This document shows, in pieces, positions 46,701 through 58,856 of a stretch of 64,000 nt of DNA. Each line of letters starts with the position of its first letter. Positions within the stretch are counted from its first letter, which is position 1. The notes below the pieces were generated by a model that did not search any database, had not been told where the DNA came from, and saw only the letters and a list, made by a program, of their open reading frames with translations. The DNA is from Eremophila alpestris peregrina (taxonomy: Eukaryota; Chordata; Aves; Passeriformes; Alaudidae): the NCBI GenBank assembly GCA_009792885.1, contig WMCF01000023.1, forward strand, positions 6,067,076 to 6,131,075. The letters run 5' to 3'. The translations under genes and the position numbers were made by a program.

Positions 46701-47044
46701 GTAGGGCAAGACATGCCCTGCATTTTCAGTCTTTGATTCATACTGCTTAGCATGCCATGAGATGGGGCTCAGCGAGTGACTCACATTGTAAAAGCTCTCC
46801 AGTTAGCTCCTGGTGCTCCCTCTCAGCAAGTGTGTCATGGTTGCTTCAGCATGTCTGTGTCTGTTCTCCATCCCAGCTCCCAAAGCCTTCAAGGCACTTT
46901 TAGGGATTTCCCTAAGTCCAGATGCTGGAGGGGTGGCACCAAAGCACATATTGGGCTTTTGCCAGGATCAAGGCACTCTCACTCTGAACAAGGCCCAGCC
47001 TGCATAAAGCAGAGCATGATACTGCTCAGTTCACCTGAAGACAC

Positions 47045-47448
47045 TTGGATGGCTGAGGGAGCTGGGAAAGGGGCTCAGGCTGGACAAAAGGAGACTCAGG
47101 GGGGACCTTGTGGCTCTGCACAACTTCCTGACAGGAGAGGACAGCTGGGGGGGTTGGGCTCTGCTCCCAGGGAACAGGGACAGGAGGAGAGGGAAAGGCC
47201 TCAAGTTGCACCATGGGAAGTTTAGATTGAATATTAATATTAGGGAACATTTCCTCACTAAAAGGGTTTTCCAGCACTGGCACAGCTGCCCAGGGCAGTG
47301 ATGGAGTCCCCATCCCTGGAGGGATTTAAAAGCCATGTGGATTTGGGGACATGGGTACTTGGGGACATGGGTGAGTGGTGGCCTTGACAGTGCTGGGGGA
47401 ATGGTTGGACTCAATGGTCTGAATGATTCTGTAATTCTCTGACAGGAA
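47045..47448 (+). mobile_element. CR1 LINE 3' part, different subfamily
   Basis: Sense CR1 of about 400 bases: 'ggatggctgagggagctggg', 'acaaaaggagactcaggggg', 'aaggcctcaagttgcaccat', 'ccccatccctggagggattt', 'ggttggactcaatggtctga', ending 'aatgattctgtaattctctg'. This 'gatttaaaagccatgtgg' form is a subfamily distinct from the 'cttggagcaacctggg' copies. A small tandem duplication of 'ttggggacatgggt' lies near 47344-47375. Confidence 0.95.
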
Positions 47449-48111
47449 GCCCATGGCCTGGGGAGCTGTGGCAACCTACTCCATCTTGCAGGAGAAAGGA
47501 ACCTGGCTCCTAACAACCACCATGGATGTGTAAGGGTCAGGCCGTTCCCATATGAAAAAGGTGGCATGCTGAAAGTATGGTCTCTGTATTGGTATTGTCA
47601 CGTCCATTGCAGATGCACCTTGGTGCTTCTGAATTGTCAGCCTTCCTAAACACAAGCTGGCCTTTTGGGTGCTCCTGCTCCACTGAGGGATTCAGCCAAG
47701 GAATCCAGTTATCCTTCTCTTACCACTGCAAGGTGTTTGCTGCACTTCAATAACCTTCTCACTGATTTTGGTCTGAGGCTGCTCCTTCAACAAGTGGCAA
47801 AGCTTGGTAGGATTCCTTATTTATACACTGAGGATGCAGGGAGTGTTCCTTCACTGTTCTCCCCTTGCACTGACATCAATCTGACTCCGCTGTGGTTCTC
47901 TGGAGCTGCCCTGGGGTTTCTGTAAGTTTGGGTGGGTCCTTGGACAAGGGGTGGGAGTTGGGAGACCCTGGAATCAGGCTGCTTTGGCTGAGAGGAAGAC
48001 AGCAGAGAGAAAGCACAGCAACCTAGTTGGGGCTTGCAGGATCTCCTGCCAACAGTGGCGTAAGTTACCCTCTCTGGGTTTGCAGCGGGACAGAAGAGCT
48101 GGCATGTTGAC

Positions 48112-48375
48112 CATATCACAGAATCACAGGGTAGTTTGGGTTGGGAGGGACCTTAAAGCTCATGTCATTCATGCCCATGTCCTATGGGCAGGGACACCTT
48201 CTACTAGCACAGGTGGCTCCAAGCCCTGTCCAACCCGGCCTTGGACACTGCCAGGGATGGGACAGCCACAGCTCCTCTGGGCACCCTGTGCCTGGGTCTC
48301 ACCTTCCTCACAGTCAGGAATTTCTTCTGAATATCTAATCTAAATATCTGGTCTTAAAGTCTATTAATTCTCCTG
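48112..48375 (-). mobile_element. CR1 LINE 3' end
   Basis: Reverse-complement CR1 with an intact terminus: 'atatcacagaatcacagggt', 'agtttgggttgggagggacc', 'gggcagggacaccttctact', 'ggacactgccagggatggga', 'aatttcttctgaatatctaa'. About 265 bases. Confidence 0.95.
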
Positions 48376-50244
48376 AGGATTCACTTTCTCTGGACTCCTA
48401 AATGGAAAGCAGTGACAGAATTCCAGCAGAACTCTGAAGGAGCAGGAAGGGTTACGGGGAGCTGTGCAGTGACAGGCAGTCCTGGGCAAGGCTGAGCACG
48501 TCCTGTGGAGGCCAGCCAGCAGGGCTGACCTGATGTAACTGGGAGCTGGCGCTGGATGCTTAACTTCAAATGGCCCAGGGACTGAACAGATGGCTCCTCT
48601 TTATTTGCATGCTACTTGGATTTGTGAGTCAAACAGAAGAATAACTTAATTTTTGACATTTGCTTCTCCTCGGAGCCCGGCACAATTTATGTTATACTGG
48701 CATTTGCGTGAAGGATGTTGCTTTAGGCACTAAACCCATCCTGGCTTTAACCCTAAAAGGAGCCAAATAGGCAGGAATCGTATTCCTCCCTAGCTCTTTT
48801 GTAGGCTCTGCCAAGGGATATCACACTTACCCAGTGACCAAAGAATCAGGAGAAAACAGTCATTTGGGGCTTGTGGAAGGAAGGGGCAGGGTTGGAGTTA
48901 AACTGGACTGGAAAATATCTCATTTGTAGGCCTGAAATGAGAGACTGTTTGTGGATGAGGTTTACCTCCTATTAAAAATACCCTTCAAGGCCTGTGCAGT
49001 TAGTCTTGAGCACAAGGGATAAATTTAGTAGAGTCTTGTTCCTGCTGACATAAACTTAAGTGAAAATAATATATATAGCCAGGGCACAACATCTGCAAGC
49101 CAATTAAAAACCTGGCTGATCGCACCCCAGATGACAGTTGCCATGACTAGTGTGTCTGCGTGCCACCCCTTTGAGAGGGAAAAAACAGATCCTGCTTGGC
49201 CATGCAGCATCTCTATACATCTTCCAATGCTCACGACAGCTAATGGTGATTATTTGATAGCTGGAGTCCCAGCAGCGTGTCCTCCTCACCCTAACGCCTG
49301 TGCCTGCTGTCCCCAGTAATCCTGTGTGGTCACATATGTGATATTCATGGGTTTGACTGTAGGTCAGTTATAAGAGTCACAGGATCAGTGAACAAAGCTC
49401 ATTTTCTGTTTGTAAAGACAGGAGAGCCTGGGTAAGGATGTGTGTGCTTTGACCAATGAAAACACTCATTTTTCAAAGTCTGTATTTGAAATACTTAGTA
49501 CAAAGAGATAGTCTTTGTTTTCCAGCAGGCAAAGCGCAGATCTCCTTCACCTGTAATTTTAAGCAAAATATCAGGTGGTGTTTTTGTGGATGGGAGATAA
49601 AGCAGGCAGAGCAGGGAGACCCATACCCTTGAATTCTGGGGCTACAATATGTTTCCCAGACTGTTTTCAGCATCTCTTGCATTCACTGTGATCCCCCTCT
49701 TGTGGTTAGCCCAGTGCCTGCAAAATTTCTGTGTCCATGCCTGTCAAGACTCAGTGACTTTGGGTTCCCCAGCCAGTGGAGCTGAAATATGGTGGATTCA
49801 TGGTCAGCTGCCCCTCAGCTGAGCTGCTGTGACAGTCTTGCTGTGTTATAGAAGACAACCACAGCTGTGAGACAAAGAGCATTGTCCCAAACCTCTCCTG
49901 CAGACTGTTTCCCAAGCAGCCTCAGTTGCCAACCTGTTGAGAAGCTGCTGGCCTTGGGTAAGCTCTTGAGATGCTCCTGTTGGGAAGTAAAACATGTTTC
50001 AAACCATATACATGCAAGTCTAGCAGACACATTTTCTTCTGCCACATGGACAGGCCATGAGTGCATACAGCAGGATTTAACAGCCCGGCCCAGGGGCTGT
50101 AATGTGTTATATTACAATAACTTGGTCCCATTTGATGGTTTCACATTTGGTCTGAGCCCTCAGTGCATAAAACATGGCTGGAGCACACAGCAATTGTGGT
50201 GTTTGCTTGGATGCAAATAAATCTCCTGTACCATCTCCTCTACA
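48376..50244. other. Noncoding stretch with one candidate element
   Basis: No recognised gene. Around 48600-48730 is a unique patch with a POU octamer ATTTGCAT (48603-48610), 'aacttaatttttgacatttg' and 'cacaatttatgttatactgg', possibly regulatory. The rest shows nothing. Confidence 0.5.
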
Positions 50245-50468
50245 TCCCATGTAGAGCATGGATTGGATTTTAGATTGGATATTGGGGAAAATTTCTTCAC
50301 TGGAAGGGTGGTCAGTCATTGGCATAGGCTGTCCAGGGCAGTAGTGGAGTCCTCATCCCATCAGGGACTTCAAAGCCCTGTAGATGTGGCCCTTGACAGT
50401 GCTGGGGGAGCAGTTGGACTAGACAAAAGGTCTTTTCCACTCTAAATGATTCTGTGAGTCTATGAAAA
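50245..50468 (+). mobile_element. CR1 LINE 3' end with residual ORF2 frame
   Basis: Sense CR1: 'attttagattggatattggg', 'aatttcttcactggaagggt', 'cttgacagtgctgggggagc', ending 'aaatgattctgtgagtctat'. The 60-codon frame at 50263-50445 still reads as the CR1 ORF2 C-terminus (RLDI, then FFTGRVVSHWHRL). Same subfamily as the 47.0 kb copy. Confidence 0.94.
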
Positions 50469-50827
50469 AACTCCATTTCAGTTCTGACCCCACTGAGTTG
50501 TTCAGCTTGAAAATTCAGCGTTCATGTAGAAGTACTTGGGATGGGAACCATGGCATGGGGTTCTGATTCCCCTGAGTTAGGCCATTATCTCTCTTGTGTC
50601 TTCAGGGAGGCCAGGATTGATGTGGATTGAATTCTACTTCTGGCTATCAAGTGACTTTTCAAGGCCTGTTCTTCCCCCTTCCTTTAGTGCTGCAAGGAGC
50701 TGGGACAGATACTCTGTGCTCTGTGTCCTCTTTAGGATCCATCCTTGTCTTCAGATCCAATTTGAAGACATCCAGCAACAAGACCTCTTCAAAACTCCTC
50801 ATAACTTTCCATCTCCTGGGTTGGTGG

Positions 50828-50900
50828 GGTTTTTTTGTGGGTTTTTTTTGGGTTTTTTTTGGTTTTTTGTTTTTTTGGTTTTTTTGTTTGTTTGTTTCAG
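50828..50900. repeat. T/G-rich low-complexity tract
   Basis: About 70 bases of oligo-T runs broken by G, GG or GGG, ending in three TTTG units and then 'tttcag'. On the plus strand it resembles an unusually long polypyrimidine tract before an AG, but no coding exon follows. Confidence 0.85.
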
Positions 50901-51959
50901 GAGCAAGATGCCCAGTGTTGAAATAGCCTGATATTTCATGCAGGCCCTTTGTGAGATTTTGTGAGATGTGACACAAGCTTATAGTGATTCTTTGTCATTT
51001 TCTCCATCGTTCTCACCGTTCTCCACAGCCCCAGGCCTGCATCAGACCCACACACAGCTGAAAAGCAGCACATAGCTGGAGGGCTGCTGTGATTAGGAGC
51101 AGCGGGGCTGTGCTGCCTGGGGAGAATAAGGAACTGCACTCCCTCTCGTGGCTGTGCTCTCCCCTACCTTTTCCTGGAGCAGAAGACCCTAAAACTTCAC
51201 TTCCAGAGCCAGTGCAATATCCCCAGCATATCCAGAGCTAGCAGCACAACACAACGCAGCACTCAAGGCACTGGTAATTCAGCTAAAAGTTTTGTCAAAC
51301 TATTAATTGTTTGGGAAAAAAATTTTAAAAAATCCATGCCAGATGTCTGCCTTAGGCTGAAGTTCTCTGGAAAGTTTCAGCCAAAGTATTATGTCCATTT
51401 CCAAGAATGAGGGGAAAGCACAGTGTTTTGCCCAGTTTTGAAAAGGAATAATTCTATGAAATTTTAATAACAGAGAAAAGCTTCCATCTATTGAAGAAAG
51501 AGCATGAAATTTGGCCCTGCTGTCAAAAAAGTGCCATTTGCTACTTCCAGGAAAGTTTGTTTAATTTTGAATTAGTTATAAGCTCTGAAAATCATGGTTT
51601 GCATGTGTTTAACAGATCCGGTCACAGATTAACAACTCTGTTCTCTGAGGACTGTCTGCAGCAGGCATCCTCCAACTCAGGCCTGAAAAGGCTGGAGCAT
51701 GGAATGGCTGCTTCCAACACTGGAAATAAGAACTGGGGAAGTCAGGAAAACTAGCGAGAACAGAAAGTTCAGAAGTGAGAGTTGTGATGGGGTCAGAAAC
51801 AAGTAGGTGCTGTTGGAGGGCTCTTTATGAGAGGGGTAACACAAGCTGGCCAAGAAAAAAACAGCTATTGAAAAGTTTCTGTGAGAGTTAGACCAGGCAC
51901 CCTCTCCCTGCTCCTCCAGAAATGGTGGAGCCATTTCTCTTGGTGGCAGAGAAAGGAAG
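50901..51959. other. Noncoding stretch with no recognised gene
   Basis: Nothing identified. The 87-codon frame at 51491-51754 has no known domain. Confidence 0.5.
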
Positions 51960-52535
51960 GACAGATTCCAGCAGGTCAAGGAAGGTGATTCTGCCCCTCT
52001 GCCCCTATGCCCAGCTCAGACCCCACCTGCAGAGCTGCCTCCAGCCCTGCCTCCAACAGCACAAGCACCTGGAGCTGCTGCAGCCAGGCCAGAGGAGGCC
52101 ACGGAGCTGCTGCCAGGGCTGGAGCCCCTCTGCTCTGGAGCCAGCCTGGCACAGCTGGGGCTGCTCAGCTGCACAAGAGAAGGCTCCAGGCAGAGCTCAG
52201 AGCCCCTGCCAGGGCCTCCAGGGGCTCCAGGAGAGCTGCAGAGGCACTGGGGACAAGGCCTGCAGGGACAGGACAAGGGGGAATGGCTTCTCAGTGCCAG
52301 AGGGCAGGGATGGATGGGATCTTGGGAAGGAATTGCTGTCTGGGAGGGTGGGGAGGCCCTGGCACAGGGTGCCCAGAGCAGCTGTGGCTGCCCCTGGATC
52401 CCTGGCAGTGTCCAAAGCCAGGTTGGACAGGACTTGGAGCAACTGGGACAGGGGAAGGTGTCCCTGCCCATGGCAAGGGGTCAAACAAGATGAGCTTTAA
52501 CCCTTCCCAGTCGAAGCATTTGATGATTTTAAGAT
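51960..52535 (+). mobile_element. CR1 LINE, young subfamily copy 4, long residual ORF2 frame
   Basis: Sense CR1 of about 575 bases from 'ttccagcaggtcaaggaagg' to a degraded terminus near 'cccagtcgaagcatttgatg'. One frame (within 51922-52500) stays open for about 170 codons and follows the CR1 ORF2 C-terminus: VILPLCPYAQLRPHL, then ELLQPGQRRPRS, then DRTRGNGFSVPEGR, then KARLDRTWSNW. It lacks the catalytic reverse-transcriptase core and endonuclease, so it is not functional. Confidence 0.95.
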
Positions 52536-53289
52536 CCTGTGCACCAGCACTGGGTCACCTCCTGAGCAGAGCAACCTTTCCATGCAGGGAGAGTTTCTTC
52601 TCAGAGTTTGGCTGCCACGCCATCTTCCCAAAGGCAATTTCTGAGGGAAAGCAGAAGTGCCTCAGGAGCATGTCTAGGATACTTTCCGTTGGTATGTGAT
52701 GGAGATGTACTGAGTGATCCAGGATGTCAGTGGGAGCATTTTCCATCCAGCAGCATGGCATTGCAGAGACTTGGGGCAAACTGACTGGAGCTCTGGGCTG
52801 CTCCTCCCGGCACCCTGCCTCTGACATCTAAAGCTTGCACCGGGTGTCTGGACACAGCCCTACGGCATGCCCAATGGGCCTGAGTGCAGATAGCATCTGA
52901 CTCCCTTGTCCTGGGAAGAAGATTGTCTTGCTTTATAACATTGCCATCCAGATGCCAAAAACACACTTTTGCCATCCAGTGGAGGGAAGCTTGTTAAGAA
53001 TGAAGGTGTTGACATAACCTGCCCTTGGGGGAAATGGCACGGAGCAGCATCCCTAGTTCAAGAGGCTGTCTGAGTTTAGCAATAGTCTCTTGTTCCCAGA
53101 CTCTGGGCCAGGATAAATGGGCTGCAGTGTACTTTGGGAAGGATGGTTTTGCCTCCAGGAGAAAAAGAGTTTAGCACAGCTCTGCTGGGAGTCCCTCTTA
53201 GGCTCATCCACATAAAGGGTTGGGTGCCAGTTCTTCAGATGGGCTTTTCACTGGCCCTGAGTGTAGAATAAGCTGCCCTTAGCAGGTAC

Positions 53290-53490
53290 AGTGAGAAGGG
53301 GATTGAGAAGCAAGAGGGCCCCATGGGTTTAATTTGCTTTTATGAATTAGCCTGAGCTGATGGAATGGCCTCTCCACGATGGGAAGGAGAGGAAGGCAGA
53401 GATTAGGATGACTCCTAATCCAAGCTTTGCGTACACGAGCGCGTGTTCCCTGCTGTGCCAAGTATTTTAATGCCTCACACGGTATCTGGG
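53290..53490. promoter_or_regulatory. Candidate element with inverted homeodomain-like sites
   Basis: Unique sequence containing 'ggtttaatttgcttttatga' and a perfect 8-base-arm inverted repeat at 53401-53420, whose arms contain TAATC (bicoid/OTX-class core). It also carries 'tttgcgtacacgagcgcgtg', unusually CpG-rich for its surroundings. It is a candidate for a conserved regulatory element, judged by motif content only. Confidence 0.3.
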
Positions 53491-55512
53491 AACAATCAGA
53501 GAACAAAGAGCACCAGCCCTACTCCCTGCCCAGCCCCTGCTGCCCTGGATACAGCCCTGCCCCTGGGTCTGGGTGGTGCATGAGGCAGGAGCCAGGCAAG
53601 GCCTGATGTAGTCAAGAGGTCCTGGGGGCTTCTCCATGGGCTCCATTCAACTGCTTTGCCCTGGAATTCTTCAGGTTTCAGGATTGTTTTTCCTGCAAGG
53701 GAATGGGAATAGACACAACAACTGTAGTCTCATGATCCTTGTTTCCTATCCTCACTGGAGAGGAGTGTGGCTGTAGCTCAGATCTCTGTGTTGCCTAAAA
53801 AAGGGTCTGTTAACTGAGATGTTTGAGGCCATCTCTGGCCTTGCCTTCAGCCACCACTCCATGACAAGTCTCCTCTGAGCCCTGTGTCATGCCCACCAGT
53901 CTCTGTCTCAGTGCCTAAAGCATCTCACATGGCGTTGGAGACCAACCTTTAGGTACCTAAAGTGAGCCCTTGGTGTTCATACACCTCTTGGTGTTCATGC
54001 AACTCTGGTTGTCCTGGGATGGGCCATTTCTGCTGCTCAGCTCAGCAGTAACTTCCTCAGATGTTCTGTTCAGCCAGGTTTTCTGGATGAATGGACTGTG
54101 GGAGAGTGGTGGGGATATTCAGTCATCCCTTCTCAGAGAGGCTTCACAAGTCTTCAGGAGAGATGTCCCCAAAATCTATGTCAGGGAGCAGAACAAGCTC
54201 CATTTCCCCACCCTAGACTTCAACCTTCCATGCACACAGAAACAAAATCCCCATCCATTTCCTACTTGAGATGCAGTAGGATGGAGACCAAAGATGATGT
54301 CTTTTAATGGTTTTTACCTAGAGCAGATTTTTGTATTTAAATTACATACACCTTTCAAAATAAAGGGTAACAGCTTCTTGAAAGTCCTGGGCTTATTACA
54401 CTCTACTAAATTTCCTTAATTACCAAATTTGCAAATGTTACCAGAGCAGTGGAGCAGTCACACTCAAGGTGAAGCCCTGGTTTATTGAGGAACTGCTGCA
54501 CCTTTTGACAGAAGCCAACTTTTCCACAGATGCAGGGAGACTATTTATTTCATTTCCATTTGCTTGCCTAGCTCACCTCAATGGCTTCTTCATCCAAGGC
54601 TCTGGAGAGAATTGGCCACTGAAACAAACAACAAAGTGGGCTTTAAATAAGAAAAATAGTATGTATTAATCCTCCAAGGATAAAAAATTGAGGTGTGAAA
54701 ATCCACTAGTTCTAAAAATCTTGTTCATGGTATCTACATACATTTGTCAATTGAGTCAAGGACATCAAGACTTTCTTCATTTAAGTTGGTTTTAAAGCAA
54801 ACTGGTGTTTGTTGATAAATAGAAAACTATTTATCTGACACATTCAGGCTTCATCCCTGAGATCTCTGGCTGAGAGCAGCCCATGTCCGTGCTGTTTGAC
54901 TCTCTTATCCTTCAAAACAGGGTGGTCCCCTACAAACTGCTTGCTGGGGCATTGGTCTCATGGGTCCATGAGAATAAGTTTGAATAAACTAATTTTTTTT
55001 AATTACCCATTTGTCCACTGTATTAAATTCCACTAAATTCTGTGATTTGGGACAAATGGGTAAATACATGTGCAACTTCCATTGTTCCATAAGGCAAAAC
55101 ATTTATGTTTTAAAATCCTGAAAAATGGGTATTCATTTATATGGTGACCTAAATATGTGCTTCTGTCCCAGAGTCATTGCAAAACAGAGCTGGGGTGGAC
55201 CTCAGCTGTTCAGCTTATTCATTCCCTATACCCCAGACAAGCTTTGCTGTGATTTTTTTGCCCATTCTTCTTATTTGTTATTACTCATCTGTGGTGATGG
55301 ATATTCCAAGACCTCCACTTTGATGGTATACCACCTACTAGCCAAAATGTACTAAAATATAATTAGGTGGAAATCAGCATGTTTTAGTAGTTAGTAGTAA
55401 ATATCCGGAGGAAAAAATTATCATAGCAAAACAACATTAAAAATAATGTTTTCTAACGTAACAGCATTTGAAAATTTACTTAATTTGATTGAAACTGTTT
55501 TGGCATCAGACG

Positions 55513-55542
55513 TCCCCTCCCCCCCGCTCCCCCACCCCCCCT
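55513..55542 (-). repeat. C-rich tract, quadruplex-prone on the minus strand
   Basis: Runs of C of four to seven bases separated by one to three bases, giving five or more G-runs on the minus strand. Isolated in AT-rich DNA. Confidence 0.7.
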
Positions 55543-58324
55543 CCAAGCCCCTTCACTCTTTACTTTTCACCTGGATCAGTTTAGTGTTCTGACTAGGACA
55601 ACTGAAAAAGCACAGGGTGATGCAGTGAGCAGTCAGGGTGGGGAGAGCAGCAATTCTTTAAGCTGGCATTGCTGAAAGGGAGACAGTCCTTGCTTTGAAC
55701 CATCCTGCTGCCGGTTCAACACGCCTGCTTTGCTCACCTTCCCCTTAACCCAGCAGGTTGCCTGTCTTCACCAGCAAGTTAAAGCAGAGAAGAGCTGCCA
55801 GGGATGAGCTCAGGGTCTCCTGTTCTTGAAAAATCACAGCAAAACCTTTTGCTTTTTAAACACTTGCCTTACCCAACAGGAATAATTTGCGAAGGAATCC
55901 TGACTCTACTTGTTGTTCAGTTCATTATCTTTATAATCCCGTCCCTAAAAACACTTAATGGTTAATAAACCTTAAGGAAATACAATCTTACAGGCAAATG
56001 TTTTGGCTGAGCATCTGCTTCAATACTGGGAAGGGCTGGTCTTTTGTATCTTTAATTACCTTTTTGACCTTTTCAGAAGACAGGGTTTTGCATTAGCTGT
56101 AGGACAGCTGCGCAGAATTGGTGACACTGAACCCCTGGCTATGCGTCCCCCACAGATGCTCTTGCTCCATAGCTATTTTCATGCTAACCTTTCAGCAGGT
56201 TCTGTTATTCATCCCAGAAAGGCTCTTTAAAAACCCCAAGGAAGTGTCCTGGCATTTCCAGCATGTCCACAGGGAGGCCCAGCAGCAGTTTGGAAGAAAT
56301 CTGAGTTTTGTGATGCCAGCTCTCCAGCCTGTGTCAAGCTAAGAGTGCAGAGCCTCATTTGCATAGATGCAAGTGCTTTAGAGCAGAGCTCAGCTTTGTG
56401 CCCCATGTTGTAGGACACCCTCAGTCCCAAATGAGCTGATCTTTGTGGTCAAAGCTGGACTATACCACAGGGGGAAGAGTTTCAGAGATGAGCCTAATGC
56501 CATCTTTGTCTGAGCTTGAGAATTCACAGCAAACATGGTGGGTAAATCTAATCCTAAGTGCAGGTCTGGGTGTGTGCTTAGCTGATCAAATAATCATGGC
56601 CTGAGTAGTGTGACCATCTTAGCTGTCTGGGGGGAGATTGAGGAGACCATGGGGATGATGAGACAATGAGGATGATAAGACTACTGGGAGCAAGGAGGTG
56701 CACTTGTCCTCCAAGGACTCTGTGCTGCACCACCTCCTGCAGATTAATGCACGAGTTCACTCTTTCCTGCAAAACAGTTCCATGGGGAAGCTGCATCTTT
56801 TTTACTCATGAACCCATGGGTCAGAAGACCAATCTGGAAGTGCCTGAGGAGACCTTGAAGACCCCTTCTCAGCTTTGAGGAGATGAGCCACCTGGCAAGT
56901 TATTCTGGAGTGGGGCTTGCTCAGCTTCTTTCTCTGTTTTGTATAAAATAATTAACTGGCGGGGAGAGAGAGACAGAGAGAGCATGTGAGTTTGCGGCTC
57001 ATTGCCTAGGCATTCATCTAGAAGGAGAAAACCAAGTCCCTGCTCTTAGGACTGTTTAAGTTAAAGAGAAAACTGCCACAGCTCCACAGACTCTGCCCAA
57101 GGACCTACTTTGTACACAAAGGAAACCAGAAGTTAAGCCAAGACTAATGAGGAGCGATGACTGTGGAATTTCTGGATCAACAGTGGCCTCCTTCATGTCA
57201 CTGCCCAGGGAGCGATGAAGCCTGAAGAACATGTATCTCAGTTGCAGACCTCTGGCCCTTAAGTCTTTCCATGGATTGAGTGTCATCAATATGGCCAAGC
57301 ATTTTGAAAGTACTTGCTACCTCCACATCTAAGAACAAGTGATAAAGCTGAAAGGGAAATACTTGTTTCCATTAGTAAGTTCCCAGCAGATTATCCCCAC
57401 AAGGCAGGAAAGCAATGAAGCATGGAGTTTCCTGGGACAACACCTCCACAGCCACATGGGTTCAAGCAGAGAATCTTCAGTGGTGGTGGCTGCGTTTCTC
57501 TGTCACTCTTTGGCTGTGCTGTCTCTGGCAGGGTTGGCATTGTCTCTGTCCTCTTGAGTAGCAACCTCAGGTCCTGAGGTCCAGCTGGTGGGGATGGGGT
57601 GAAGTCTGAGTGCAGGAAGGAGCTCAGGGGTTCCTTCTGTTTCTGAATGGCAAAGCTGATGTCCAGGGAGTAGAAGGCATTTCACCAGCCCAGCTTGGCT
57701 GGAACACTAAATTAATTTTCTTCCTAGTTACTAATATTCATTAAAGGTAGATAGGAATAGAGAGGGGATATCCTCATTCCTGCCCAGTCCCTGCATTTTT
57801 TAGAGTGAAAGGCCCTGGAGGAAAGGTTTGCCCTTACTGTAGACATGATTTAGCTGGAGCTGCCTCCTGCCTTCCATCAATGATAAGTCACTGCAATGCA
57901 AGCCCTTAGATAGTGGTGTGTTTATAGAGCCTTTGTTCTTGTGTTCAGTGAATTGATCTCCATCTGAGAAAGTATCACTCACTATCAGAATTAAAAAACA
58001 GCCCATGAAAAAGAAAAGGAGCAGCCTGACTTCAAAGGGCTGTGGTTCTTTTCTTGTGGCCTCTCCTAACCTACACGCAGCTGAAAAACTTGTTTGACCC
58101 AATTCATTTCAGGCCTCCTTCCTCCCCTCCAACAGACAAAGACACACAAACAATAAGCTCATTCAGGTGCAGAAGAGGGAGGGAAACCCAGAGACCCAGG
58201 CGAGGCTCCTGCTGCACACACCCTGTTCCCACAGATAAGCACAAAGCCGGAGGAGTGACAGGTTATCTTGGGCAGATCCAGCTACATGCAAGGTCTCCTT
58301 GAAGTCAGTGGTGCGTGTCTGTCG

Positions 58325-58415
58325 AGAGATAGTATCTTTTATTAGGCCAACTGGTAGAGTCAGAAAAACTAGACAAGCTCTCTGGGGCCCAAAACCTTCT
58401 TCAGGCCAGGGAAAT
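58325..58415. repeat. Ancient dispersed repeat of another family
   Basis: Contains 'tagtatcttttattaggcca' and 'aaccttcttcaggccaggga', separated by an interval with 'agacaagctct'. I recall this wording as a very common interspersed repeat in turtles, crocodilians and birds ('atcttttattggaccaact ... cttcttcaggtctgg'). I am not certain of its class (SINE or DNA transposon) or full extent. Confidence 0.45.
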
Positions 58416-58555
58416 ATCTGGGTCACCTGAAGCCAAGGAGGTGCATGAGATGTTGTAGTGTAGGAGGTGGGTAGAGGTAAGTACCTTTAGTGTCTGGTGG
58501 ATTGGTTTGCCATAAAGAGAGACCTTAAAATGACCTTCCAGTGCCTAACGGGACT

Positions 58556-58856
58556 CAGAGAGCTGCAGAGGGACTCTGGACAAGGGCCTGGAGGGTCAGG
58601 ACAAAGGGGAGTGGCTTCCCACTACAAGAGGGCAGGGATATTGGGAAGGAGTTTTTGGCTATGAGGGTGGAGAGGCCCTGGCACGGAGGCTCAAAGCAGC
58701 TGTAGCTGCCCCATCCCTGGAAATGTTCCAGGCCACGTTGGACAGGGCTTGGAGCAACCTGGAATAGCTGAAGGTGTCCCTGCCCATGGCAGGGGATCTG
58801 AACTACACAGATGATGTTTAAGGCCAACACAACCCATTCTGTGATTCTCTGATGTT
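58556..58856 (+). mobile_element. CR1 LINE 3' end
   Basis: Sense CR1 of about 300 bases: 'gagctgcagagggactctgg', 'ggagaggccctggcacggag', 'ggacagggcttggagcaacc', 'gtgtccctgcccatggcagg', ending 'aacccattctgtgattctct', a complete terminus. It matches the young subfamily but with more substitutions. Confidence 0.95.

Larger units (their letters stand above)
44063..47039. other. Noncoding stretch right of the CpG island
   Basis: No recognised gene. T-rich tracts at about 44689-44708 and 44759-44780. Two AT-rich candidate elements (45900-46010 and 46560-46700). No plus-strand exon could be recognised, so a divergent gene is unsupported. Confidence 0.5.
52536..58324. other. Noncoding stretch, 5.8 kb
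   Basis: No recognised gene or CR1. It holds a candidate element with a perfect inverted repeat at 53290-53490, a C-rich tract at 55513-55542, AT-rich sequence at 54300-55500, and a short GA-repeat at about 56964-56980. The frames here are short and opposing. Confidence 0.5.

Noticed and set aside
52007..52699. 230-codon plus-strand frame
   Set aside because: An alternative frame through the CR1 copy at 51960-52535 running into flank; the frame that matches CR1 ORF2 is a different one.
55688..55732. GGTTCAA-like word resembling a tRNA B box
   Set aside because: No A box at the right distance and no cloverleaf can be folded. Not a tRNA or tRNA-derived SINE on this evidence.
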